A DNA stretch of 64,000 bases from Pestalotiopsis fici W106-1 (lineage: Eukaryota; Ascomycota; Sordariomycetes; Amphisphaeriales; Sporocadaceae): assembly GCF_000516985.1 (NCBI RefSeq), contig NW_006917094.1:1364001-1428000 (forward strand), given 5' to 3'. The first letter of the stretch is position 1. Each line of letters opens with the position of its first letter. A program made the translations under genes and the position numbers. The notes under the pieces are model-generated. The model worked only from the letters and a program-made list of their open reading frames with translations, did no database searches and was not told where the DNA came from. Below are positions 46,856 to 57,630 of this stretch, in pieces.

Positions 46856-48238
46856 TTATGCAGTGTCAAATGTCTCCGCAACTGCTGGGTTGTGAGACCA
46901 GTGTGTCGTGAACCCACCACCAAGAATCCTCTTCAAGAAATCGACGCGAATAGACAGTGACCATGAGTCGATAGTCAGAGTCCGCCCGTCATTGCCCTTG
47001 ACTGTGTTGCGGTAGCCAAATTCAGTGAAGACCTTCTCAGCAGCATAGACTCGTTCTCCGCCTCGATCTGACTCTCGTGCGATGCGACCAGCTTCAGAAT
47101 ATCCAGGGCCTTTGCCAAGCTCCAAGGACTTCAGGATGCTGTTGAATGTTGCATGTAACTGGCGACGATCTTTTCTGGAGATTGTTTTTGAAGATTGACC
47201 AGCGAGCTCGGTCATCTTCTGAACAAGCTGGTGCTGATTGTACTGCAAGTCGAATGGATTGTACGGCTCTGGGACATACCGCTCGCCTCTCTGCTTTGCC
47301 TCGACTCTCAGCTGTTCCTGCTTGCTATCGTGATCTTCCTCGGCTTGCTCGTTGTATGCCCGTAGTGCCTCAAAGATGAGGGCGATGTTGCTTCCGGCTG
47401 CGATCTGTACATCAGCGTCGCTACTATCGAGCTGCTCTGTAAAGGCCTCAAGCGCCTCCTCGGACTGTTGTTCCAATTCATCGATGTGACTTGCAAGGAA
47501 CCCCCAGATATTGAGTGCCGCAGTGACCACGGGTCCATTGTCTCCAGCATCCACGCTGTTTCCGTCGCTTTCGACAATCTCGACGGCAAAGTCCATCAGT
47601 TCTTGCGCAGCAACCTCAGCGCCTCCACCGAAAATGGTAGCCACGGCCATGGTGTAAAGTGCCTCAACCTTGACGGACTCTTCGTCCGACCCTTCAGTTG
47701 CAGTTTTGAGAATAGAGAAGGCTTGGTCGTAGATCGAGTCAGACTGAGTGGTAATGGTGGTCATCTGAAGAGCTTTGAGTGCGCCAACTGTTTCTTCAGT
47801 TGTGCCACCATTACGAATGCTTCGTAGGAATGCTGGGACCAACTCATGCATTTGATGCTCGATCATGGTATCGGCAAAGTGGTGTCTTGCCAGATGTGTA
47901 TAAGCAGCAAAATATCTCTCCCTGCCTTGAGTGCTGCTGCGCTTGCGATCCAGAATCTCGTTTATGCAATCTTTTAGCTTGTCGGTCCAATCGCTGATGG
48001 TCTCGTCACCATCTTCCGAAGCGATGACAGAGTTGGTCAAACTGTCGCTCGGATCATCGTCGCTTACCTCGTCTTCCGACGCATAACGACTGGGGGCGCG
48101 CGAACCATGTCGCGAGCCAGTAGGAGAGCTGTTAGGAGAGTGCGTGGTCGAGCCAAAATTGGAGTCGGGTCGCGAGCGCGCCTTGCGAGACATGGTTTTC
48201 CCGCTCTCGAGCAGGATCTTCTTGCGTAGGTCTCTCAT
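46856..48238 (-). CDS. IFRD (interferon-related developmental regulator) family protein
   Basis: A single exon encodes 460 residues from ATG 48238 (MRDLRKKILLESGKTMSRK). The open frame extends 41 codons further upstream, but those lack conservation-like character and the Met at 48238 begins the family's usual basic start. Ser/Pro-rich and acidic segments (residues 20-85) precede a helical-repeat domain beginning ISDWTDKLKDCINEILDRKR. The family's RERYFAAYTHLARHHFADTM follows, then ARM/HEAT-like helices (GALKALQMTTITTQSDSIYD, ALYTMAVATIFGG, ALNIWGFLASHID). The C-terminal IFRD region is DRRQLHATFNSILKSLELG and ending SWSLSIRVDFLKRILGGGF. Animal IFRD1 is a transcriptional co-regulator and the yeast relative is linked to ribosome function; the role in filamentous fungi is not established. 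Confidence 0.9.
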   Translation of the reverse strand: MRDLRKKILLESGKTMSRKARSRPDSNFGSTTHSPNSSPTGSRHGSRAPSRYASEDEVSDDDPSDSLTNSVIASEDGDETISDWTDKLKDCINEILDRKRSSTQGRERYFAAYTHLARHHFADTMIEHQMHELVPAFLRSIRNGGTTEETVGALKALQMTTITTQSDSIYDQAFSILKTATEGSDEESVKVEALYTMAVATIFGGGAEVAAQELMDFAVEIVESDGNSVDAGDNGPVVTAALNIWGFLASHIDELEQQSEEALEAFTEQLDSSDADVQIAAGSNIALIFEALRAYNEQAEEDHDSKQEQLRVEAKQRGERYVPEPYNPFDLQYNQHQLVQKMTELAGQSSKTISRKDRRQLHATFNSILKSLELGKGPGYSEAGRIARESDRGGERVYAAEKVFTEFGYRNTVKGNDGRTLTIDSWSLSIRVDFLKRILGGGFTTHWSHNPAVAETFDTA

Positions 48239-50979
48239 CTTGCCTCGAGGGTCGTGGAGACCTTTTGTACACTGTTTGATTTTCGGTGTTGCAATACAAA
48301 AGGTATTGTTGGGTGGCAAAGCTCTGCAAGCTAATGATATTTTGACGCACAGCAGAGACACTGCAGCGTTGTGCTTCGAATGTTAGGTGAATGGAGCGTT
48401 GTAGGTGTAGAGACACGAAAAGCAAGCGTCCATGGGAACCGTGGATATTTTGTTTGAGCAAAGAAGATGGACTATATATCCTCGGCTATATGCCAGTTCC
48501 GTTCCGTGCGCGGGAGAGGCCACGGAGATGGTAGTTGAGGTGGCGTGTTGTATTGTAAATTTGGAACACGCACCAAAATTTTTCCTCTGCAAAAGCGGAT
48601 GGAGAAAGCGCGGAGTACTCGAGGGATAAATTCAGACGGCAGGTAGCGAGGCCTTAAGAAGTCAGCCAAGAATACGCCTACAGTAGATGGGTTGCATGCC
48701 TTAAAGAGTGTGCGTCAAAACCATGGAGTAAAGAAAAGAAAAAAAAGGGACGAGGTGTGAGCTTGTCGTAGTCATATGAGCTCTAGCCCCGAGCCCTGGA
48801 CTGCCTACGCGATGGGGCCTATGATGCAAAGACCTGGTTAAGTTGGGCTGGGGCGACCCGTTGGAGAAAGGTCAGTTAGGCATTACGAAGACACTTGTCT
48901 CGTCCCTGCAGCAAACCTCGCCCTCCCTTATCCTCAAAATGTCCTGTGTATCCTCTTTGAGCGACGCGGCGCACAGCTTCGAGCTAAAGGAGTTTGCGAT
49001 GGTATCGCGGGAGCAATAGCTTTTGGTACAAACAGTATCGCATGGCGTACGTAGCATTTGTGCTATGTACGCTTGCTCCCAAATTAGTGATATGACGTCG
49101 TTTGAGCTAGCATCGTCAGTCCCAGTTGAGTCGCACTTGGCGACGATGAGCCCCTCTGTGGAGAGGATTGTCGAAGTGCGGGAAAGCCAAGTGGGAATCT
49201 AAGTCCCGTTAGTGCACCCGGCCGAAGAGGAAGCGGATTATGGCCAGATCCAGCACTTTAGCTTAGCGCCTTCAGGTCAATACACTGAAGTACATAGGAT
49301 CGAGCGGTTAATTATACTGTGTACGTAGATGCATCGGTCACGTATGTTCGTTCTTATTCAATATTTGAAGTGGCAGAGGGCAAATATATGTGAGATTAGA
49401 GATTGGTTTCGAAGTATTCAAAAAGCCATTTTGACTGATAAGAGCGAATCCTCCAGGAGTGATGGAAACATGCTGATAACAGCAAAGCATGTTGTAAGGA
49501 GATGCTTTTGACAGCGGGATGGCTAGAGTAAAGAGAAAGTGTATTCATGTCAAAGAAACAGGCGAGGAGAAAAGCGACACCCTAATGTGTAGCGTAGCAT
49601 CCATGTGCAGCAGGCACAACATGATCGTGTTATGTCCCATTGACATCTACACCGAACATATGTCCCAACTTAGATCCCAAAGCTACCGAATGGTATTGGG
49701 GTTCTAGCACTTCCATATTCTGCCACGATTTGCCCTTACTACTCCGTCGTTGCTCTTTCTTTTATCTAGTCAGATTGATTCCGCCATCCAGCCAATGGAT
49801 GAGCACTCTGCCTGGGGACCAACTCCTTTAAGCTGTCATGTGGACAGGATGGAGCTCTCCTAACAGGCCAAAGTGGTACCTAGGTGCTGTCAATGCCCAA
49901 GTATCGCGTGGGGCGATAAGAGAGCAGTCTTCCCTAACGAAACATACCAGCGTCACTGGATTAAATCACACATATACAATGTGCCCTGGTAGTCAAATAT
50001 CATGGTAGTCGAATGTTTCAGCAGTTGCTATTCTTGCAAAATGAATATTGAATAGGCCCTTTGCATGGCGTACAATCGCTCATGGAAAGTTGGTTGATAC
50101 GTAGGTATCATAAGGTCCGTGCCGTTATCGTCAACTTATGGCGGGGTACTTATCTGCTATCAGGTGCACGTCAGCTCCATTCAACCCCACCCCCGCCGGC
50201 ATCAGTCCTACAGTAGAACCTTATCGCCCTGACTGGGTGCTTCATCAAGTCACCTACCAATACTGCATCGGTAAAGTGCAGACCTGTTACACTTCTGTGC
50301 GACTTGTGAAATTATCAAGCCGTCACCAGGACACCAACCAAAGCGATCTGCAAAAAATTACGAAAAAGTCACCGAAGAAGAAGCAGATACCCGTAGCTGG
50401 CGGGACACTTTCAGAGCAGCCACTGTAGCTGGTCGCAAGGCATCGCCCAAGGCAAGCTTAATTGTGGTGTCTGCCTGCTCTTTCTGACGCCTATTGAACC
50501 CCGGGCCCCACTTTGGCTTCCGCTAAGGCAGCCGTTGCTTCAAGGGCGACAGTTACGACCTCGACGTCTTAAGGAGTACCTTACCTATCGGGCGGACCTT
50601 CACACCTCAACTTCGTACTTTCCCCTCTTCAGTTTTACACCCTATTTGTTTCTTCATTTCTTTTCAAGGTTCATTCTCATCCTTTTCTTCCAAGATCAAC
50701 GCATTTCGTCTGCGTCAAGACCCATTCTTCCTCGTCCCTCTTAGCGTCAACCGACAGCTGTGCTGTGGTTACCATCAAGGTGCGACATCTCGTGAGGTGC
50801 AGCTGTAAGCCGACAAACGTATCCACTCCTGCTACGAATAACGCTGGTCTTTCTCCGACTCAAGCCGCGCCTAGGCTCTGTTCAACGTCAACTACGAAGA
50901 GTTCCTGCAGATACCAGTCGGCTTGAAATCGCAGCGGGGGACTTCGACCTGACAAAGCTGAAACAACTTCAACGACGCA
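48239..50979. other. 2.7-kb spacer between divergent IFRD and FHA genes
   Basis: No gene, RNA or intact repeat is supported. The right end (about 50560-50720) is strongly pyrimidine-rich on the plus strand, consistent with a transcription start region for the FHA gene and a leader of roughly 250-400 nt. Confidence 0.45.
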
Positions 50980-53602
50980 ATGGCGACTCCGGAAGAGCCG
51001 ATCACGGCAAAGGATTGTGGTATGATTTGAAAAGCTTTCTTATTTTTTCCCTTCTCCAATCTGACGTACTCTGTTGTCTTTCCATGGCAAATATAAATGA
51101 AGTGCTACCTCGCTGACTTTTTGCTGGGCAGTCACTGTTTCCTTGAGAGCATTAGATCCCAGTCCTGAGCTCTTGTTCATCCAACGACACATCAAACTCA
51201 CGAGAGATAACCCAACTATGCCCATCGGAAGAGCTTCAAAACAGGAAAGTAAAGGACTCGCGGCTGACGTGGGAAACGCTTGGTTTGAAAGTCCAGTAAT
51301 GTCGCGTGAACACGCCCTCCTGACGGCCGACTTCGATAACAGGGTAAGTTGTCGGATACACTCCATCAGCTTCTATCCAACATTATGTTCTTTTGAACCA
51401 TCACTAATCAGGAAAAAGTCCATTATGCTCGAAGATACTCGGTCCTTACACGGCACCTTTGGACGAAACGATCAAGGCAGAGAAGTTGCACTAGAGCCTT
51501 TCGTGAAATACCCCGTCCAGGCTGGGGATATCTATAGCTTCGGGGCAGATGTCTATCGAGGCCGGCAGACATTTCCACCTTGCGTTGTCCAGGCCATTAT
51601 CCGTTGGCCAGAGATGTGAGTTGGCCCTTTTGATACTGCGTCACAAGTCAGCGAGCTAACAGCCTTCTCCAGCGTCAAAACGGCTGCAAATAACCAGCGT
51701 ACCACACCTTCAAACACGTTTTCTGTTCCCGAGTATGACGAGGATCTGTGGAGCGATGTTGATGACCTTGGAGATGACGACGAAAAGGACAAGCAACCTG
51801 TGACGGTTATTGATCTTTGCAAAAATTCTCCTCCACTTCAATCACAACCCAACGAGCCTTCTTCGAGCCGAACCATGCGCCAATTGCACTCTGCTGTAAT
51901 TGATCTAACCTCTGAGCCAGGCACGCCGAATGGATCAGACTGTTCGCATCGACCAAGCTCTCAAGTGGCCTTTTCTTCTTCCTTGCCAACTGTCGTTACT
52001 GACGACTTAGACGACAAGATGGATCTCAACGATCAGGACATGACTTATGAGTTTGGTCATTTGCCCGAAGCTCCATCGGATTCTGAAGAAGGGGACTCTG
52101 ATGTTGATGACCTTGGCGAAAGCTCCGACGATGACATGGGACCAGTCATGGAGCCTATGTCCGCATTTGACGACCGGTCAGACATGGAGTCCGCTAGCGA
52201 AGATAGCGAAGACAGCGAAGACAGCGAGTGCAGCACTTCACATGAGTGCGATGAAGATGATTGTGATGGAGATGGCGGTTATGATGGGTATCATGATGGC
52301 AAGTCTTTTGTTTGCTTCATTCCTAGAATTTCATGCATACTAATTCGGCTTCGTGCAGATATCCGTTGGCCCTCTCGCCACGATGATTCTTTTGGTTCTA
52401 ACAGCCAGGTCACTGGGGACTCGACCGACTGCAGCGTTTTCCAGGAGGACGAAGACTCTTCCCCTGACCAGACATGCTCTTGTTTGGATGGGATGAAACA
52501 CATGACTTCACATTCATTATTACGCTGTCTACCACCTTCATCATTCATCCCCCCTGAATATACCCCACAGCCCCCATGCCAGCTCAATCAACAGCCTGGA
52601 CAGCCATCATTGTCAACCGACACTGGTTCTACTTCTGCTCCGGATTGCCAGACACTTGGCGATCGAGCCGAGAGCCACGATCTGTTTGCAGCTGGTGAGG
52701 ATAATCGGGCGTCGGTGCCGAATTGTACCTTTTCCACGGTAGTTGTAAGCACCGCTGGCTTTCAGGAGACAGAAAAGCCTACCGCTCAATCAAGCATGGC
52801 AATGACCGATTCACGTAAAGAGATGGAAGCTGCACCAGAATACCCCTCTGAGAAGATCTCTGAGTCAGCCGCAACGACTATGCCAGATATCCGTTTAGAG
52901 GCCACACATGATACCAGACAGCCTCCGTTAATCAGTTCTGTGTGGACTTCTGCCGGTGAAGCGTTCTTGAAGGATGCTCACGAGTATTCTTTACCGAATT
53001 CTCCCGATCGGACTAGGCTACAGAGCCCTGAGCTCGATATGACAAGCGCTGCTAAATTTGTGGAGAGTAAGAGCAAGAAAGTCACTGGAGACGATGATCA
53101 GGGTCGAAGTCGGTTAACAGTCAAGTTCTTGCTTGCTCAGGAGCCTGTGTCATCATCTGAACCTTTGAGCAACGAAACGGATAATGAGTCTCGTCCCAAC
53201 AAACGCTCCTGGGACGTATTTGACGAACCAGAAGAGGATTTGTCGCAAGCATCGTTCGTACCCGGCCTCATACCCGCATCGAGTCCACCCAACCAGCAGC
53301 CAGAAAAGGGTGCTATTGACGAGACCAAGAAGAATGCTCTGACGGTCGAGAGTGTTGCGAGAGGTTCTCCAGCCGTTGACATTGAGACCACCAACAGTGA
53401 CGCGAAGATTTCAACAGCCAGAGACAGCAATCCACCCCAGATTGTCTTCACCGGTGCAATCCAAGAACCCATCGCCCGTCCAGCCAAGAGACAGCGCTTC
53501 AGCAAGCTTGCGAAGTATGCTTCCGTAAGCGTGGCAAGCGGCTTCACAGGCGCAGCACTACTCTTTGCGGGCTTGGCAGCCACCGCACCACAGATCATCT
53601 AA
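50980..53602 (+). CDS. FHA-domain protein with C-terminal hydrophobic tail
   Basis: Five exons, 50980-51019, 51132-51343, 51419-51615, 51673-52298 and 52359-53602, encode 772 residues. The FHA domain (about residues 14-140) shows IKLTRDNPTMPIGRAS, MSREHALLTADFDNR, then LEDTRSLHGTF; the phosphothreonine-contact Arg (GRAS), the Ser (MSREH) and the Asn-like loop (GRNDQG) are present. Acidic Asp/Glu/Ser runs follow (residues 190-330), with long disordered sequence, a basic NLS-like KRQRFSK, and a final hydrophobic segment VASGFTGAALLFAGLAATA. That end fits a tail anchor in the ER or nuclear envelope. Intron 2 must use acceptor AAAAAG at 51418 rather than TCAG at 51411 to keep frame. Intron 4 appears to be a GC-AG intron (GCAAGT donor at 52299, 60 nt). 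FHA domains bind phosphothreonine; the partner is unknown. Confidence 0.82.
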
Positions 53603-54481
53603 TCTTCTCTTCCCGAGGCTTTGTTTACTGGAGTTCTGATCATGAGAATGCGGTGCCTTTCTGAATCCTCTCCTTTGCCATGTTTTTAGGTATTGTGGTG
53701 GCAGCTTCGATAGTATGTGTGCCTGGACAAGGATTGTATTGGTGAATGTTTTGGGTCGTTGCGATAGGACCCATGATAAGTTATGGTTTACAGGTGGCAA
53801 GGAGTTCATTTTACCTCATCGTTGGTATTCGTTTTTTCTTCATTGCAGAGGACTGTCCCTGGATGACAAGAGCCAAGGCAAATGGCTATAGCACCTGGTT
53901 TGGCAGGTCGACGGATCGATTGTGTTTCAAGAGGAGTATTCACCTCCTGCCCTGTCCATAATTCTCGGCAGTGGTTACTAGGAATAACATTTATGAATGA
54001 CAATGCCGTTATGATACCTGAGTAAAAACGTGTCCCGTGTAAAAATAGGAGGGGAACAAGTGAACAATGTAAGCTATTTGCTGATTGCCTTCATTGTTTT
54101 CAGACAAACGTGAGAGTTTCTAGTCGGCGAGATTGCATTCTTCACTTTAGATCAGTTCAAATCGAATTAGCTATGGCCAGAACCAAACGGCGAGCTTCAA
54201 AATTACTGGAAATCCACATCAGCTTCTTTCACCCACCCCACCAAGGCAAAGGTACAACTCACTCTCTAGACGCATCAAACGCGCACCTAGCTAGCATCTC
54301 AAGATTTTTTCAATGTTGCCTTGAGATACCTTGATGCGATCCTGGCACTGTTTCCTTCCTACTTCTGCCACTACTAGAGCAATTCTACCACTTCAACACT
54401 CTGTCGTCAATCAACAACTACTACACCCACCGATCTTGTTGGCCGACCTCGTGTACAAGAGGTTCTCGATGCCGGTCTCGA
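53603..54481. other. Spacer between the FHA and DUF6604-type genes
   Basis: 3' UTR of the FHA gene and promoter of the next gene on the same strand. A short frame starting at ATG 54470 overlaps the next gene's start in another frame and could act as an overlapping upstream ORF of 16 codons. No other feature is seen. Confidence 0.45.
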
Positions 54482-57400
54482 ATGGCGGGCCAAAATACAT
54501 ACCTCACGTACAAACGTGAGACAGCAGAGTTGCTGTACTGGGTTATCCAGGCGTCCAACAGCATCATCCAGAAGACTGGTGCTCAAGATGAAGATGGCTT
54601 GAGCTTGCTCAACACAACTGGCAAGACGACGGTGCATGGTCTCGTGTCCATGGTATGTCATGTTACCTCAGATATGCCAAGCTATCTAGACGGACCTTGA
54701 AAGTACTAATGGTTTTCACAAGCCAAACTAATCGCAGAGCATATTGGAGAGCAGACTGTCCCACCCATCATCTTCCGTTTGTTCCAATCTGTCATCGAGG
54801 CGCGAGAGGCCACACACGAGTTCTTTCTGCAAGTGGCAACTGCAAGTTCTGATCCAGAGATTGACAAGAGCAATGATTCGCACAAACACTTTATCAGTGC
54901 CTTAAAGGAAGCCTGGAAGGCATTGAGCGGCGTTTCAGAAGCTTCGAAGGCGAAAGCTGACGCCGGATCGAATCCAGCGACCCCTCCAGAGAGAGTAGAG
55001 GAGCGTGACCCGAACCCCAAAACTGTTGGGGACGACAACAACGTTATCCACTTAGCCAACAAGTTTGCATCTCTCTACCTTGGCTCCGTCGATGAGGAGG
55101 ACGACGATAACGAAGAAGGGGCTGGCAACGGTGCTAGTGAAGGGCCTTCCGCAGCCGCTTCCGTCCGCAAATCTCAGAAAAAGTCGAACGGCAAGGGCAA
55201 GAAGAAGATCCGCGGAAGAAAATCGAAGCACAAGAAGAATCAGATGAAACCAGCCGTGCCAGAGTCGACCCTTGAAAGCATACCAATCGAGAGCTACCGC
55301 ATCATCGAAGACAACGAGGGCATCATGACAGACTACTTAATTGCCACTTATTCACTGACTTTCGAGTGGATGTCTCTTCGCAGCTTTCTGCAAAAGACTT
55401 GGAAAGAGGTTGCCTATGAAGGCCTGAACTCTGCCGTCGCCGGGACGTTAAGCAACGTGGCAATCTCAATGTTGAAGAGATCAGAACTGGCCATGCACGT
55501 CGACTTTCCAGATCACGACTCTTATCATACCGTTGTGAACACGATCACACGGGGAGATATGAGTAGCACGCAAGGGACTATCAAGGTACAGAAGTTTTCA
55601 TTCGACGAAAGAGCACCAGCCAAGGTGGAAGGTGTGACACTTGATATCAAGGAACAGCTCATGATTCACGCCTACAACGATCTGCTTGACTTTTTAACAG
55701 ACTTCCAGGAAAATCGCAACGGAAGACCAACCAAATCTATGCTTGCTAAGATAGACAAGTGGGATCCCAGCTTCGACTTACAGCGGGCAACGCAAAAGGA
55801 ACGACTGAAATGGCGCCGGTCGTACACCATCAACTGGCTCTACGATCTTGTCAACCTCTTCTCTACCGTTGTGTTCATGACGTATCTCATCAAGGGCCAG
55901 CAACCTGCCCTCGAAAAGATCGACTGGTCAACTGACGCGTCTTGGAGCCGGCATAGGAGACTATTGGGCTTGACCGAATTTGCTAGTGAGGTCACTTCTC
56001 TTGCAATGCATAAGAAAGGAACAGATGTTCGCAGAAAGATTCAACCTCACACGGTATTTCAACTCCAGTGCATTGTTGATTCCTTCATGGTCTCACGCGG
56101 GTTTGCGACGGACGAAACCCAAGGCTATGTGTTGTCATCGCCAGCTCATCAGTTCTCACCGAGACGTGACGTGTCTCTGTTTCTAGGCCGCTCGCCAGGA
56201 TTCTTTTATTCAATCGAAGCTCTGGTACACCTATTCAAAGAGATCGGGGTGGCCAATAGCGTCCAGAGCTCGCACGGCGACAAGACGTACAAGACGTGTA
56301 TGCAGCACCTCAGCAAAACCGCATACGAGGTCGGAATGTGGCTGGGAAGATCGCATAAGATGATTGGATTTGACAAGAAAGTACAGGCATCACGATTCAG
56401 CAGCACGAATGCAGATGGGCTTTGGGAGTACTCCCCATTCATATGCGGCGTCGGCCTGATGGAGAGCCTAGAGATCGCGTACCTGGATGGCATGATGGTT
56501 TTTGATTCAACTCCAGAGCCGTTGCTCCTGGTGCACCTTTACAATATGCTTGTTCAGAGAGGCTACATCACTGAACCGTGTGGGATGTACGTTGTCTTAC
56601 AGTCATTCTTTCCAGACACGTTTTTTGTTGATGGCAAGGTTCCGACCTCTCGCTTTTCTGATGCCCTGACTGCCAGGTATATTGCGAACTCTCAATCCTG
56701 CACCAGAAATAGGCAAGCAATGTCAGTATCCAAGCCTCTGTTTAATGATCTCTATCGGGTAACCGATATCGATCAAAACGTGTTCTTCAAAACGCCTAGC
56801 ACTCTCGTGTTGTATCGAAAGGCGGCCTGGAATTACGAGCGAATTCCAGACAGCTTTGTCAACCCTTTCAGCCTGCTGGGTGCGCTTCGACTAGGGAAAA
56901 CGAACCCCATCTTAGACCCAGAGACCGGAGATCTTCGAATGGCAGACACGGAACTAACAAGAAAAATACGCGCCTACTATGATGAAGAGAAATTGTTGTA
57001 TATTTGCTGGTTGGCCCGCTCCATGATTCTCGGTGTTCGTGAGGATTCTGCCAAAATGGCGGCAGAAATGGCCATTTTGGGCGACCGCATCCCTAGCAAC
57101 CTGCCTCATCTCAGGCAGAACCTCGGTACAGGCGATCGGGTCGGATCCAAGGCCCAGGACATGCAGCTGGACATGGACGGCGTTCATGTGCTCGAAATCC
57201 TGAAACAAGATATATGTGCCGACATCTGCGGTGACGGACTGTCCGGAGTCAAGCTACTTTCCGGAGTCAATTTCTTCCAACTAGCCTACTTTATGCATGA
57301 TGACTTTAAAGAAATAGAGAGCCGGCTGGATAAGACGCGAAACCCTTCATACAACCTGGTGTACGAAGCAGGCGTACAGAATTTGGAGTACAAGCGAGGC

Positions 57401-57508
57401 CGACTCGTGAAGCTGGCCCTGAGCGGCGGTGCTGACGAGGACTGCTTACGTATCATGGCAGACCATTTTCAAAACAAACCAAGGGACTACAGCACCTATT
57501 GGGATTGA
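54482..57508 (+). CDS. DUF6604-type fungal protein, function unknown
   Basis: Two exons encode about 980 residues. The N-terminal module starts QNTYLTYKRETAELLYWVIQ and continues through TTGKTTVHGLVSM. After the intron it runs EQTVPPIIFRLFQSVIEARE and SNDSHKHFISALKEAWKAL, the pattern of the DUF6604 domain found at the start of many fungal proteins. An acidic stretch (SVDEEDDDNEEG) and a Lys-rich block (KGKKKIRGRKSKHKKNQ) come next, then about 700 residues of folded-looking sequence with no recognised motif. The splice is ambiguous. Donor GTATGT at 54653 with acceptor GCAGAG at 54739 keeps frame but drops family-like residues. Donor GTCATG at 54657 with acceptor CACAAG at 54722 keeps frame and retains KLIAEH. 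The second model gives 986 residues. There is no signal peptide or TM. Confidence 0.82.
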
Positions 57509-57630
57509 CATGGTCAATACAAAGCCATGGAAACGAGATGTTTCAACATTGGGAGTCGGCGCATTCAGGGTATCCGAGGAATCATTCTCGTACATAGTGT
57601 CTAGGTATTTCTTGCCTAGACCCTTTTTTT

